Positions 1 to 9,759 are shown, numbered from the stretch's first letter. The stretch: 64,000 bases of DNA from an uncultured Acidobacteriia bacterium (GCA_903900705.1 CAIUOG010000064.1:22305-86304); one strand, 5' to 3'. Notes: generated by a model not told the origin, from the sequence alone. Translations and numbers: made by a program.

Positions 1-1
1 A

Positions 2-3000
2 CTTCTCGCCGCCAACCCCGGTCTGCGTCTCACGGCGATTCACTCGCCAGGCGAATACATTGTGGCGGGCATCGCGGAAAATCTGCCGAAAGCCCGCGCC
101 CAGCGGATTCATTACGATCTGGTGGTCCACTGCCCGGAATTCGCGCCGTGGAAGGACGAATGGCAGCGGCTGCACTCCCGCAAAACCTCCGCTCCCGCCG
201 GCGTGCGGTTCTACTCGCTGGCCGGGAATAAGTCCGACAAGCTTTCGAAGAAGAGCATCGCCGAAGCCCTCACCAAACAGGCCCTGAACACGCTGGATTT
301 CCCGGCGGTGATTGAGCAGGCTTACGCCGATGGCGTCCGGATCTTCGTGGAGCATGGCCCGCAGGGTGGTTGTACGGCGTCCATTCGCCGGATTCTGGGG
401 GATCGCGAGCACCTCGCTGTCTCGCTCGATCTGCAGTCGGCCGATTCGCTGACTCAGGTTGCGAACGCGGTGGCGCAACTGATTGCGGCGGGCGTGGTCA
501 ACCCGGAAGCCGCCCGTGTATTTGAGCGTTTTGAACCGAAGCAGGAAGTACCGCAGGGGAAACGGCTGACATTTGCCACCCATGCGCCGCCCGTAGAGAT
601 AAAAAAACCAGTGACAACTCCTGTGCCAGAACCAAAACCGACGCCGGTGGCTGCCGCCGCTCCCGTCGCCACACCCGTTGCTGTTCCAGCCCCCGCGCCT
701 GTGACGCCCCGCGCTTCCGCGTCGTCGCACCTGTTCCAGGAATACGCCGCCGCGCTCAGGCAGGCGCACGACACGTTCCTCGGCTCATCGGGAGCGGGCG
801 TGCATGAGCGGTTCCTTGCTCTTTCGCAGCGCGCGTTCCTCTCGGCGATGCCGACCGGACAGGCTGTGACAGCACCTGTTCCACCGGCTTCCATCGCTCC
901 TGTGCCGGCGCCAGTGCCCATGGCGGTTCCCGCACCTGCGCCCGTGGCGGCCCTGGCTCCGGCTCCGAAGAAAGCCTGGCTCTCCCGCGAAGATCTGGAG
1001 CGCATTGCCTCCGGCCCCATCTCCGCGCTGTTCGGCCCGGAATTCGCGCCCATCGACAACAACCGCCGGCTGGTACGCATGCCGATGCCGCCGCTGCTCC
1101 TCGCCGACCGCGCCATGTCCATCGACGCGACGCCGCGCAGCATGGGCATCGGCGCCATCCACACCGAAACCGACATCACGCGTGACTCCTGGTATGTCTT
1201 CCGCGACAAAATCCCGGCCGGGATTCTGGTGGAATCCGGCCAGGCTGATCTGCTGCTGATCTCCTGGCTTGGCGTCGATTTCGAGATGAAGGGCGAGCGC
1301 GTTTACCGCCTGCTCGGCTGCGAACTGACCTTTCATGGCGGCGCGCCCCAGGTGGGCGATACGCTCTGCCATGAGATCCATATCGACCGGCACGCCAAGC
1401 AGGGCCCGGTGCGCCTGTTCTTCTTCCACTCCGATACGCGGGTGAACGGCGAGGTCCGCCTGTCGGTCCGCAACGGTCAGGCAGGGTTCTTCACCGATGA
1501 GGAACTCGCCGGTTCGAACGGAGTTCTGTGGGATGCGCTCACCACGCCCGGTACGCCGGACATCAAAGCGCCGAAGCCGAAGGTTGCGAATGTTCCTGCC
1601 AGCTTCACGGCCGCGCAGATTCGCGAGGCCGCGCTCGGCGGCGCGTGGCAGTGCTTTGGCAAAGGTTTTGAATTCGCGGGCGCGCACCAGCGCGGACCCG
1701 GATTTGCGAAGCCCGACCTGGTTCTGTTTGACAGCGTTTCGAAGCTCGATCTCACCGGTGGTCCGTGGAAGCGCGGCTATCTGAAAGCGGAGCTTCCCAT
1801 CAACCCGGCACAGTGGTTCTTCGCGCCGCACTTCAAAGACGACCCGTGCATGCCCGGCACGCTCATGGTGGATGGCTGCATCCAGACCATGGCTTTCTAC
1901 ATGCAGGCGCTGGGTCTGACGATCGACAAAGACGGCTGGCGTTTTGAAGTGGTGCAGGACACCACGTATCAGCTGCGCTGCCGCGGTCAGGTGATCCCGT
2001 CCTCGAAGCTGCTCGAATACGAGTTGTTTGTGGATGAACTGGTGGAGGGCGACGAGCCGATTCTCTGGGCCGACGTGCTCTGCACCGTCGATGGCCTGAA
2101 GGCGTTCCACTGCAAGCGTCTGGGCCTGAAGCTGGTTCCGGGCTTCCCTCATGACGACGATCCGGAATACATGAACATTCCGCCGGACCCGACGCCGGTG
2201 GCCTACATGAATGGCATCCGGCAGGACTACACGGCGCTGCTGCATTGCGCGGTGGGTCCGCCGAGCCTGGCGATGGGCGCTCCGTTTGCAAAGTTCGACG
2301 CGGGCAAGGGTCTGCCGCGCCTGCCCTCTCCGCCGTATCACCTGGTGACGCGCGTCACCAGCGTGGATGGCGAGTTCGGGGTGGAAAAGCCGGGCACGTC
2401 GTTCACTTCGGAGCTCGATATTGATGGTTCCGAGTGGTATTACAAACAGAACGGTTCGCCGGTGCTGCCGTTCGGTGTGCTGGTGGAATCGGTGCTGCAG
2501 CCCTGTGGCTGGCTCGGTTCGTATTGCGGCACGGCGCTGCGTTCGAATGTGCGGGTGTTCTTCCGCAATCTGGATGGCACGGCCACGATTCACGGGCCGA
2601 TTCCGGCGGAAAAATGCACCCTCAAAACCCGGTCGACCATGACCAAGGTTTCCACCTCCGGCGGCATGACGATTCAGTTCTTCGAAGTGCACACCACGCT
2701 CAACGGCAAACCGCTGCTCGACGCTGTGACCAGCTTCGGGTACTTCCGTTCCGAACATCTGGCGCGCCAGGTGGGCCTGCCCGCCAACGAGCAGGAAATG
2801 GCCATCCACACCGCGCCCTCTGATTTCCAGCTGGACCTGCGCGCCGCCCGCACCCGCCTGCTGCCGTGGGGCGATCTGCTCATGATCGACCGCATTACGG
2901 GCCTGTGGGACAAACGCATCCGCGCCGAGAAGACTGTCAGCCCCACCGACTGGTTCTTCCGCGCGCACTTCTATCAGGACCCGGTGCAGCCGGGCTCGCT

Positions 3001-3280
3001 CGGCCTCGAAGCCATCATGCAGACGCTGCAGTATTACGCGGTGCACAACAACTTCGATGAGGGCCTGGTGAATCCGCATTTCGAGTACGTGGAAGAGATC
3101 GACTTTAAGTACCGCGGCATGGTGTTCCCCACCACGAAACGGATGGAGACGGAAGTCGAGATCAAAGAAGTGGTGCGGGATGCCAACGGCGTGACGATTC
3201 GCGCCGAGGCTTCGCTCTGGGCGGACGGGCTGCGGATTTATAAGATGGACCGGGTCGCGCTGCGCATCGCGGGTAGCTGA
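2..3280 (+). CDS. Pfa-type (PUFA) synthase C-terminal part: AT remnant - Pro/Ala linker - two FabA-like dehydratases (5' partial)
   Basis: The frame is open from base 2, so the GTG at 62 is internal and the gene begins outside the window. The first ~165 codons are the end of an acyltransferase domain (FVEHGP motif near 344). A Pro/Ala-rich linker follows (about 560-960). Then come two double-hotdog FabA-like dehydratase units, about 1010-2130 and 2150-3270. Each has an active-site half: HFKDDPCMPG with a following Asp, near 1830, and HFYQDPVQPG with Glu in place of that Asp, near 2967. Each also has a pseudo-half with a G(I/V)LVES motif. This DH-DH order is that of PfaC, and of myxobacterial Pfa3 (KS-CLF-AT-DH-DH). 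KS and CLF would lie upstream, which is inferred. The stop overlaps the next start by one base. The product would dehydrate 3-hydroxyacyl intermediates in secondary-lipid or PUFA synthesis. Confidence 0.85.
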   Translation, partial: LLAANPGLRLTAIHSPGEYIVAGIAENLPKARAQRIHYDLVVHCPEFAPWKDEWQRLHSRKTSAPAGVRFYSLAGNKSDKLSKKSIAEALTKQALNTLDFPAVIEQAYADGVRIFVEHGPQGGCTASIRRILGDREHLAVSLDLQSADSLTQVANAVAQLIAAGVVNPEAARVFERFEPKQEVPQGKRLTFATHAPPVEIKKPVTTPVPEPKPTPVAAAAPVATPVAVPAPAPVTPRASASSHLFQEYAAALRQAHDTFLGSSGAGVHERFLALSQRAFLSAMPTGQAVTAPVPPASIAPVPAPVPMAVPAPAPVAALAPAPKKAWLSREDLERIASGPISALFGPEFAPIDNNRRLVRMPMPPLLLADRAMSIDATPRSMGIGAIHTETDITRDSWYVFRDKIPAGILVESGQADLLLISWLGVDFEMKGERVYRLLGCELTFHGGAPQVGDTLCHEIHIDRHAKQGPVRLFFFHSDTRVNGEVRLSVRNGQAGFFTDEELAGSNGVLWDALTTPGTPDIKAPKPKVANVPASFTAAQIREAALGGAWQCFGKGFEFAGAHQRGPGFAKPDLVLFDSVSKLDLTGGPWKRGYLKAELPINPAQWFFAPHFKDDPCMPGTLMVDGCIQTMAFYMQALGLTIDKDGWRFEVVQDTTYQLRCRGQVIPSSKLLEYELFVDELVEGDEPILWADVLCTVDGLKAFHCKRLGLKLVPGFPHDDDPEYMNIPPDPTPVAYMNGIRQDYTALLHCAVGPPSLAMGAPFAKFDAGKGLPRLPSPPYHLVTRVTSVDGEFGVEKPGTSFTSELDIDGSEWYYKQNGSPVLPFGVLVESVLQPCGWLGSYCGTALRSNVRVFFRNLDGTATIHGPIPAEKCTLKTRSTMTKVSTSGGMTIQFFEVHTTLNGKPLLDAVTSFGYFRSEHLARQVGLPANEQEMAIHTAPSDFQLDLRAARTRLLPWGDLLMIDRITGLWDKRIRAEKTVSPTDWFFRAHFYQDPVQPGSLGLEAIMQTLQYYAVHNNFDEGLVNPHFEYVEEIDFKYRGMVFPTTKRMETEVEIKEVVRDANGVTIRAEASLWADGLRIYKMDRVALRIAGS

Positions 3281-4758
3281 TGGATTTCGAAGAGGCCTCC
3301 AGACGGTTCTTCGCCGGTGAGGTGAATCCGGACCTCGAACTGTATTACCGGTATTTGCCGGAAGGTCCGTCGCGGCATACGGCGAGGCCGTGGCTGGGCG
3401 CGCCGCCCCTTGCATCGCCGGCGGAACGCAACATTCGTTCCACGTTTCCGTTCCGGGCGCTGCAGCTGTATCCGTTCACGGGTGAAGGCGTGGCGGAAAT
3501 TCTGGAAAAGCTGGATAAACCGGTGGATTTCGCGGTGGATTTCGCGGTGGATCCGGCCGCGCCTCTGGCGGCCTGCCTGCTGGCGCGTTCGCCGGAAGAA
3601 CTGGAGCGCGAGATCGCGGCGGCAAAGGCGGACATTCCGCGGGCTGTAAAGGCAGGGGTGGAGTGGAAGACGCCCGGTGGCAGCAGCTTTGTTGCCACAC
3701 CGCTGGGGGCGGACGGGGTGGCGTTTGTCTATCCTGGCATTGCGAGTCCGTATCCGGGGCTGGGGAGCGATCTTTTCACGCTGTCACCGCCGCTGCTGGA
3801 TCGTTTTGAAACGCTCGCGCGGGGCAAAGCGGCGCACTATCTGCACGTGGATGAGATGTATCCGGTGACGCCCGTGGATGAAGCGCCGTTCTATCGCGAC
3901 GTGGTGATGCTGGGGCAGTGCGCCATCAGCACGAGCCTGATTTTCACCTGGCTGCTGCGCGAGATGTTCGGCATCCAGCCTTCGGCGGCCTGCGGCTACA
4001 GCTTCGGCGAGGCGATCATGCTGACGTGCCTCGGCGTCTGGCCGGATCCGAACGAACTGGCGGATAACCTGGACCGCATTCCGACCTACCGGACGCGCTT
4101 GCAGGGTCCGATGGATTCGATTCGCGAGCAGTGGAATCTGCCGGTCGGCGTGCCGGTGGGCTGGGATTCCTGGACTGTGCGCACCACCGCCGCCGCCGCT
4201 TTTGCGGCTATTCGCCCGGAAAAGAACGTGTTTTTGTGCAATATCAACACTCCGGGGGAAGTGGTGATCGCCGGGGAACGCGAGGGCTGTAAGCGCGCGC
4301 TCGAACGCATCGGCGCGTCTGTGGCGAGCCCGGTGCCGATTCCCGTGACCATGCACTGCGAGGCCACGCGCGGCGAGTATCAGAATCTGGTGGACATTCA
4401 TACGCTCACCACCGCGAGCGTGACAGACATACAGTTTTACTCTTCCGCCACGTGCCGGCCGATGGATTTCACGGTGGAATCCCCCGCGCACACCACGGCG
4501 GAGTCTTACTGCCGCGTGGTGGATTTCCCGCGCCTGATTCGCAATGTTTATGCGGGTGGCCCGAAGATTTTCATTGAAGCGGGCGGGCGGCGGAACTGCT
4601 GCACGTGGATTGAGAAGATTCTGCGCGACCGTCCCCATGCGGCGATTCCGTGTGACCTGAAGGGCCAGGGCAGTGACCGGGCGATGCTGCGGGCGCTGGC
4701 GCGCCTGGTTTCGCACCGTGTGCCGGTAAACCTGACGAGCCTCTCCGAAATCCGCTGA
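3280..4758 (+). CDS. PfaB-like acyltransferase of secondary-lipid (PUFA) synthase
   Basis: This 492-residue protein starts at an ATG that shares its A with the TGA of the upstream synthase gene, so the two are translationally coupled. It has a malonyl/acyl-transferase fold. An oxyanion-side motif FVYPGIASPYPG lies near residue 150. The nucleophile elbow is GYSFGE, where ordinary AT domains have GHSxG, and the C-terminal motif is KIFIEAGGRR. This pattern fits PfaB, the stand-alone acyltransferase that partners PfaA/PfaC synthases. A short in-frame duplication, DFAV twice, lies near residue 85. The substrate (acyl loading, or release to a lipid) cannot be read from sequence. A generic PKS trans-AT is the alternative, but synteny favours PfaB. 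Confidence 0.8.
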   Translation: MDFEEASRRFFAGEVNPDLELYYRYLPEGPSRHTARPWLGAPPLASPAERNIRSTFPFRALQLYPFTGEGVAEILEKLDKPVDFAVDFAVDPAAPLAACLLARSPEELEREIAAAKADIPRAVKAGVEWKTPGGSSFVATPLGADGVAFVYPGIASPYPGLGSDLFTLSPPLLDRFETLARGKAAHYLHVDEMYPVTPVDEAPFYRDVVMLGQCAISTSLIFTWLLREMFGIQPSAACGYSFGEAIMLTCLGVWPDPNELADNLDRIPTYRTRLQGPMDSIREQWNLPVGVPVGWDSWTVRTTAAAAFAAIRPEKNVFLCNINTPGEVVIAGEREGCKRALERIGASVASPVPIPVTMHCEATRGEYQNLVDIHTLTTASVTDIQFYSSATCRPMDFTVESPAHTTAESYCRVVDFPRLIRNVYAGGPKIFIEAGGRRNCCTWIEKILRDRPHAAIPCDLKGQGSDRAMLRALARLVSHRVPVNLTSLSEIR

Positions 4759-4777
4759 ACGAAATCCCCGGAAGCGC

Positions 4778-5506
4778 TTAAGATCGCAGCCGGTCGAGTT
4801 CCGCGGCCATCCTGTCGCGGACGTTGTCGCGCAGTTCCGGCGCCTGTCTGGCATTCCAGCCTTCTGTGGACACGGGCGGCAGCACAGTCAGATACAACGG
4901 CTTTTTGGGCTGAAACAGGGCGGCGTTCTTCCCGAGGTTGATACCGGTTCCGTCGATGACGACCGGCAGCACGGGAACGCCCTGGCGGATGGCGAGCTGG
5001 AACGGGCCCTCGGCGAAGGGAAGCAGTGCGCCGTCCGCGCTGCGGGTCCCTTCGGCGTAAATCAGAATCGAACAGCCACCCTTCAGGAAACGCACGCATT
5101 GCAGCATGGCGCGGGCCGCGTTGCGGGGGTCTTTGCGGTCGATGGGGACCTCTTTCGAAAGCCGCAGCACCCAGCCGGCGAACGGGACGCGGAAGAGATT
5201 CTCGCGGGCCATGCACTTCATGTCGACCGGCACATAGGAAATCAGCGGGATGTCGATGAAAGACTGGTGATTGGCCACCAGGACGTAGGTCTGTCCGGCC
5301 TTGATATTCCCGAGTCCGGTGAGGTGCAGTTCGGGCAGATGCACCTGGATCAGCATGCGGCCGAAGACGCGCAGCATGCGACCGGTGCGCAGGGCGAGGG
5401 GGTCGCGATCAAAGAGACGGACTATTGCCAGAGTGGGTACCCAGACCAGAAAGAGCAGCGCCGAGATACTCCAGATCCAGATGGACCGCAGATAGCGGAG
5501 GATCAT
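4778..5506 (-). CDS. 1-acyl-sn-glycerol-3-phosphate acyltransferase (PlsC family)
   Basis: The 242-residue protein has an N-terminal membrane segment (about residues 8-30) and the four AGPAT blocks. Block I is NHQSFID (NHx4D), followed by an RxxLF-type segment around KCMARENLF. Block III is EGTRS, and block IV is the VPVLPVVIDGT stretch. It transfers an acyl group to the sn-2 position of lysophosphatidic acid at the inner membrane. The gene converges on the Pfa-like genes. Myxobacterial Pfa3 carries an AGPAT domain at its C-terminus, so this enzyme may move the synthase product into phospholipids. That link is an inference from neighbourhood, and a housekeeping plsC is equally possible. Confidence 0.88.
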   Translation of the reverse strand: MILRYLRSIWIWSISALLFLVWVPTLAIVRLFDRDPLALRTGRMLRVFGRMLIQVHLPELHLTGLGNIKAGQTYVLVANHQSFIDIPLISYVPVDMKCMARENLFRVPFAGWVLRLSKEVPIDRKDPRNAARAMLQCVRFLKGGCSILIYAEGTRSADGALLPFAEGPFQLAIRQGVPVLPVVIDGTGINLGKNAALFQPKKPLYLTVLPPVSTEGWNARQAPELRDNVRDRMAAELDRLRS

Positions 5507-5606
5507 GCGATGTTGCTCAGACTGAGGTAGAGAGACATAGATCCTTACTGAGAAAGCCCCGGGCGGAGAAGGCCCTGGGCGATAATTAGATCACACACCC
5601 AACATC

Positions 5607-7757
5607 ATGCGGGAAGTCAGTTATCAGACGCCTCACGGAATACACGTGTCGCGCGTCACCTCCAGGTTACCCTATCGCCAGGGTTTGAGCCGTTTCCTGC
5701 GCGAACTCGACAGGCATCGCGGCATCTATCTTTCTTCGGGATATGAGTTTCCGGGGCGGTATTCACGATGGGATATTGTGGCGGTGCGGCCTCCGGTGGA
5801 ACTGGTCAGCTTTCAGGGTGACGTAACGTTTCGCCCGTTGAATGAGCGCGGTATCGCCATCAACCGGATGCTGGCGAACGCGCTGCGGGAGCATCCGCAC
5901 TGGGAAGAATTCCGGGAAGAAAATGGCGTGATTCACGGGCGTCTGAAGCCCATGGCGGCCTTCTTTTCGGAAGAAGAACGCAGCAAGCAGCCCTCGGTAT
6001 TTTCCGTGCTGCGCGCGCTGACACACGAATTCCGCAATGAAAACGACGACAAGCTGGCGCTGGCCGGCGCGTTCGGTTTCGACCTGATTTATCAGTTTGA
6101 GCCGATTCCCCTGCGCCTCGAACGCCGCATGAAGAAAGACCTGCACCTGTTCCTGTGCGATGAAATCATCTACATGGACCGCAAGCGGGAAGTGATTGAG
6201 CGGTTTTCCTACGAGTTTTCTCAGGGTGAGCTTTCCACGCGCGGTCTGCCACGCACCGCGGAAGCCGTGCCGCAGGCTCCGAAGCGCAAGCCCGGGCCGA
6301 TTACTTCCGATCACACGGTGGAGGAGTACAAGGCCAACGTGGAGACTGTCCGCGAAGGTATGCGGCGGGGTGATTATTACGAAGTCGTGCTGCGGCAGAC
6401 GTTCCAGACGCCGTATTCCGGCAAGGCCTCGGAGCTTTTCGAGAAAATGCAGCGGGCCAATCCGAGCCCGTATGAATTCCTGATCCAGTTTGGCGAGGAG
6501 CAATTGGTGGGCGCTTCGCCGGAAATGTTTGTGCGGGTGGAAGGGCCCCGCGTGGAAACCTGTCCGATCTCCGGCACGGCGCGGCGCACGGGCGACCCGC
6601 TGCAGGATGCGCGGAATATTCAGGACCTGCTGAATTCCACCAAGGAAGAGTCCGAGCTCACGATGTGCACGGACGTGGACCGCAACGATAAGAGTCGCGT
6701 TTGTGTGCCGGGAACCGTGAAGGTGATCGGACGGCGGCTGATCGAGTCTTACGCGGGTCTGTTCCACACGGTGGACCACGTGGAGGGGATTCTCGAAGAG
6801 GGGTTCGATTCGCTCGACGCGTTTCTGAGTCACATGTGGGCGGTGACGCTGATTGGCGCGCCGAAGAAGGCCGCGTCGGTGGCGATTGAAGCGCTGGAGA
6901 AGACGGCGCGCGACTGGTACGGCGGGGCCATCGGGATGCTGTCGCTGAATGGCGATATCAACACCGGCATCGCGATCCGCACCACGTATCTGCGGGACGG
7001 GTACGCCACCTATCCGGCGGGAGCGACGCTGCTGTACGATTCCGACCCCGCGGCCGAGGAAGCGGAGACGAGGCTGAAGGCGACCGGGTTCTTCCGTTTG
7101 TTGGGCGAGCAGGGCAAAAAGCCCGCGGGCGAGGCGGAGGCCGAACCGCTGCGGATGAAGTTGCTGCTGGTGGACAACGACGATTGCTTCATTCACACGC
7201 TGGCGAATTATGCGCGGCAGGCGGGCGCCGAGGTGGTGACTTATCGCGCCGGGATGCCGCTGGAGATTCTGGCGCAGGTGAAGCCGGATCTGATTCTGAT
7301 CTCGCCGGGCCCGGGGCGTCCGGAGGATTTCGGCGTGCCGGCGCTGGTTCGCCACGCGGCGCAGGCCGGGATTCCCGTGTTTGGCGTTTGCCTGGGGCTG
7401 CAGGGGATTGTGGAGGCGTTCGGCGGTGAGCTGGGCGTGCTGCCGTATCCGATGCACGGCAAGCCGTCGAAGATCGACCACTACGGTCTGGGCGCCTTCG
7501 AAGGACTCCCGGCGGAACTGACGGTGGGCCGCTACCATTCGCTCTACGCGATTCCGGAGAAGCTGCCGGCGGAGCTGGAAGTGACGGCGCGGACCGCGGA
7601 CGGCGTGATTATGGGCGTGCGGCACCGGACGCTGCCGATTGAGGCGGTGCAGTTCCATCCGGAATCGATTCTGTCGGCGCAGGGCGAGACGGGCCTGAAG
7701 CTGATGCGGAATGCGATGCGGATTGCGAAATCGGCGGGCGTGAAGACCGCGGTTTAG
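5607..7757 (+). CDS. trpE(G): Anthranilate synthase, fused TrpE-TrpG
   Basis: This single 716-residue chain makes anthranilate from chorismate and glutamine, the first step of tryptophan synthesis. Residues 1-510 are the TrpE-like chorismate-binding part. It contains CPISGTARR, the CTDVDRNDKSRVC stretch and WYGGAIGM. Residues about 525-716 are a class I glutamine amidotransferase with nucleophile FGVCLGLQ and the QFHPES His-Glu pair. The layout and motifs match the fused TrpE clade known from alphaproteobacteria (TIGR01815 type) better than PhzE or separate TrpE. A -10-like GATAAT lies at 5581-5586, 20 bp before the ATG. No Trp-rich leader peptide was found upstream, so classical attenuation is not evident. 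Confidence 0.93.
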   Translation: MREVSYQTPHGIHVSRVTSRLPYRQGLSRFLRELDRHRGIYLSSGYEFPGRYSRWDIVAVRPPVELVSFQGDVTFRPLNERGIAINRMLANALREHPHWEEFREENGVIHGRLKPMAAFFSEEERSKQPSVFSVLRALTHEFRNENDDKLALAGAFGFDLIYQFEPIPLRLERRMKKDLHLFLCDEIIYMDRKREVIERFSYEFSQGELSTRGLPRTAEAVPQAPKRKPGPITSDHTVEEYKANVETVREGMRRGDYYEVVLRQTFQTPYSGKASELFEKMQRANPSPYEFLIQFGEEQLVGASPEMFVRVEGPRVETCPISGTARRTGDPLQDARNIQDLLNSTKEESELTMCTDVDRNDKSRVCVPGTVKVIGRRLIESYAGLFHTVDHVEGILEEGFDSLDAFLSHMWAVTLIGAPKKAASVAIEALEKTARDWYGGAIGMLSLNGDINTGIAIRTTYLRDGYATYPAGATLLYDSDPAAEEAETRLKATGFFRLLGEQGKKPAGEAEAEPLRMKLLLVDNDDCFIHTLANYARQAGAEVVTYRAGMPLEILAQVKPDLILISPGPGRPEDFGVPALVRHAAQAGIPVFGVCLGLQGIVEAFGGELGVLPYPMHGKPSKIDHYGLGAFEGLPAELTVGRYHSLYAIPEKLPAELEVTARTADGVIMGVRHRTLPIEAVQFHPESILSAQGETGLKLMRNAMRIAKSAGVKTAV

Positions 7758-7898
7758 TCCGGGGACTTTTCCGCGCGGACAGTTATTTTCCGCAACCAAA
7801 CCCCCGCTGCGACTATCAGTTAAAGGTGTGGTCTGCGAGCAGGCCACCCGTGCGCCGTCCGGCCGCGATCCACTTTGCCCTACAATGGTACTTTAAAC

Positions 7899-9359
7899 AT
7901 GCGAACTCTGTTTCTGAACCCACCTTCTTTCGAAGGCTTTGACGGTGGTGCGAGCTCACGCTGGCCTGCCTCCCGGGAAATCGAGTCGTATTGGTATCCG
8001 GTCTGGCTTTGCTACCCCGCGGGAATGCTGCCGGACAGCAAGGTTGTCGATGCGCCTCCGCACAAAATCTCCATCGAACAGACGGTGGAGATGGCGAAGG
8101 ATTTTGATCTTCTGGTGCTGTTCACGTCCACCCCTGGGTTTGACGTCGATTGCAAGATCTCGGAGATGATGAAGGCTTCGAATCCCGGCATGAAGGTCTG
8201 TTTCGTGGGGCCGCCGGTGACGGTGGAACCCGAGAAGTCCCTGAATGCCAGCCAGGCGATCGACTTCGTGATCCGCCGGGAGTTCGACCATCAGATTGTG
8301 GCCTACGCGAACGGCACGCCGCTCGAGGAAATCCCGGGCGCGAGCTTCCGCAAAGACGGAAAAATCGTCAACAACCCCGAAGCGCCGATGATCGAAGATC
8401 TGGATTCGTTGCCGTGGGTTTCGAAGATCTATAAGCGCGATCTCGACGTGCGGAACTACAACGTTCCGTTTCTGCTGAATCCGTTCATTTCGATGTACAC
8501 CTCGCGCGGCTGTCCGGCGATGTGCACGTTCTGCCTGTGGCCCCAGACGCATTCCGGCCATCGCTGGCGTCTGCGTTCGAGCGACGACATCGTGGCCGAA
8601 GTGCAGTGGGTGATGGAGAACTTCCCGGAAGTGAAGGAAATCTTCTTCGACGACGATACCTTCAACTACCGCAAGGAACGCACCATCGAACTCTGTTCGA
8701 AGCTGAAGAAGCTCAACTTCACGTGGAGCTGCACGTCGCGCGTCACCACCGATTTCGACACGCTGAAGGCGATGAAGGAAGCGGGCTGCCGTCTGCTGAT
8801 TGTCGGCTATGAATCGGGCGATCCGCAGATTCTGAAGAACATCAAGAAGGGCGCGACCATCGATATGGCCGAGCGCTTCACGGCCAACTGCAAGAAGCTG
8901 GGTCTGGTGATTCACGGCGACTTTATTGTGGGGCTGCCGGGCGAGACCCGCGAGAGCATCCGCAAGACCATCGATTTCGCGAAGAAGCTGGATAACGAAA
9001 CCATTCAGGTTTCGATTGCTCATCCCTATCCCGGCACGGAGTTCTATTCGTACGCCGAGAAGAACAACCTGATCTCCATCGGCAACATTGTGGATGATCG
9101 CGGCAACCAGCTTCCGAAGGTGGTTTACGAGAACCTGAACGAAGCCGAGCTGATGGACTGGGTGGAGAAGTTCTACAGCGAGTATTATTTCCGTCCCAAG
9201 GTGGTGTGGCGCATGATCAGCAAGGTGCTGTTCAACTCTCACGAGCGCAAACGCCTGACCAAGGAAGCGAAGGAGTACATGGCTCTGCGCGCACGCCGCC
9301 GCAAGTTTATTGCGGAACAACGGCAGCAGGCCACTGTTTCCGCCAATGCCGGTGACTGA
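7899..9359 (+). CDS. hpnJ: Hopanoid biosynthesis radical SAM protein HpnJ
   Basis: The 486-residue protein has an N-terminal cobalamin-binding-like domain and a radical SAM core. It opens with the family's MRTLFLNPPSFEG, and the cluster motif is CPAMCTFCLW (CxxxCxxC). Further family motifs are FFDDDTF and GLPGETRESI. HpnJ-type enzymes contract the glucosaminyl head group of bacteriohopanetetrol to the cyclitol ether. ATG 7899 is chosen because known HpnJ proteins start at this motif; the in-frame TTG at 7875 adds an unconserved tail. A TACAAT -10-like hexamer sits at 7881-7886. The gene heads a coupled operon ending in hpnI, which supports the assignment. Confidence 0.9.
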   Translation: MRTLFLNPPSFEGFDGGASSRWPASREIESYWYPVWLCYPAGMLPDSKVVDAPPHKISIEQTVEMAKDFDLLVLFTSTPGFDVDCKISEMMKASNPGMKVCFVGPPVTVEPEKSLNASQAIDFVIRREFDHQIVAYANGTPLEEIPGASFRKDGKIVNNPEAPMIEDLDSLPWVSKIYKRDLDVRNYNVPFLLNPFISMYTSRGCPAMCTFCLWPQTHSGHRWRLRSSDDIVAEVQWVMENFPEVKEIFFDDDTFNYRKERTIELCSKLKKLNFTWSCTSRVTTDFDTLKAMKEAGCRLLIVGYESGDPQILKNIKKGATIDMAERFTANCKKLGLVIHGDFIVGLPGETRESIRKTIDFAKKLDNETIQVSIAHPYPGTEFYSYAEKNNLISIGNIVDDRGNQLPKVVYENLNEAELMDWVEKFYSEYYFRPKVVWRMISKVLFNSHERKRLTKEAKEYMALRARRRKFIAEQRQQATVSANAGD

Positions 9360-9759
9360 CGTTCGCCGGAAGACGCAGCTTTTCGCGATCATTTCGGTAC
9401 TGAGCAACGTCGCCGGGAATTCGGCGCTGACGCATGGGATGACGCAGCTGGGGCAGGTGGGCAATACGCCGCTCGATCTGATTCTGGCGCTGTTTCATCC
9501 ATGGGTGGCGCTGGGCGTGGGTGGGCTGATTGTCTGGACCTTCGCGCACATGGCGCTGCTCAGCTGGGCTGACCTGAGTTATGTGATGCCGGTGACGGCT
9601 ATCGGCTATGTGGTGACCGCGTTCGCGGGGAAGTTCTTCCTGGGAGAGACGGTGTCGCCGATGCGCTGGGTGGGAATTGTCCTCATCACCGCCGGCGTAA
9701 CGCTGGTGGGCCGCACGGCGCCGGCATCCTCCACTCTCGACGGGAACCCGCACGAATGA
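9346..9759 (+). CDS. Small four-TM transporter, SMR/EamA (DMT) type, subunit 1
   Basis: The 137-residue protein has about four hydrophobic helices and the conserved end of the drug/metabolite transporter superfamily. That signature is the SYVMPVTAIGYV segment followed by GETVSPMRWVGIVLITAGV, like the PxxE..RxxGxxLIxxG signature of half-size EamA/SMR proteins. The ATG at 9346 lies 14 bp inside hpnJ and is preferred over the TTG at 9310. The stop overlaps the next start as ATGA. Two consecutive half-transporters usually make a heterodimer, as in ArnE/ArnF and other paired SMR proteins. Its place between hpnJ and hpnI suggests work on a hopanoid or its sugar precursor; this is inference. Confidence 0.78.
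   Translation: MPVTDVRRKTQLFAIISVLSNVAGNSALTHGMTQLGQVGNTPLDLILALFHPWVALGVGGLIVWTFAHMALLSWADLSYVMPVTAIGYVVTAFAGKFFLGETVSPMRWVGIVLITAGVTLVGRTAPASSTLDGNPHE

Noticed and set aside
785..3415. 876-codon open frame on the minus strand
   Set aside because: It is antisense to the Pfa-type synthase gene, Arg/His/Ala-rich without family motifs, and arises from high third-position GC.
3526..3552. Short tandem duplication in the PfaB-like gene
   Set aside because: It is an in-frame two-copy repeat of four codons with no sign of effect on the reading frame.
5507..5606. Trp leader/attenuator before trpE(G)
   Set aside because: No short ORF with Trp codons and no terminator/antiterminator pair were found.
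7825..7850. Hairpin with a 9-bp stem upstream of hpnJ as a possible terminator or riboswitch
   Set aside because: No T run follows and no known riboswitch consensus is present; too little to call.
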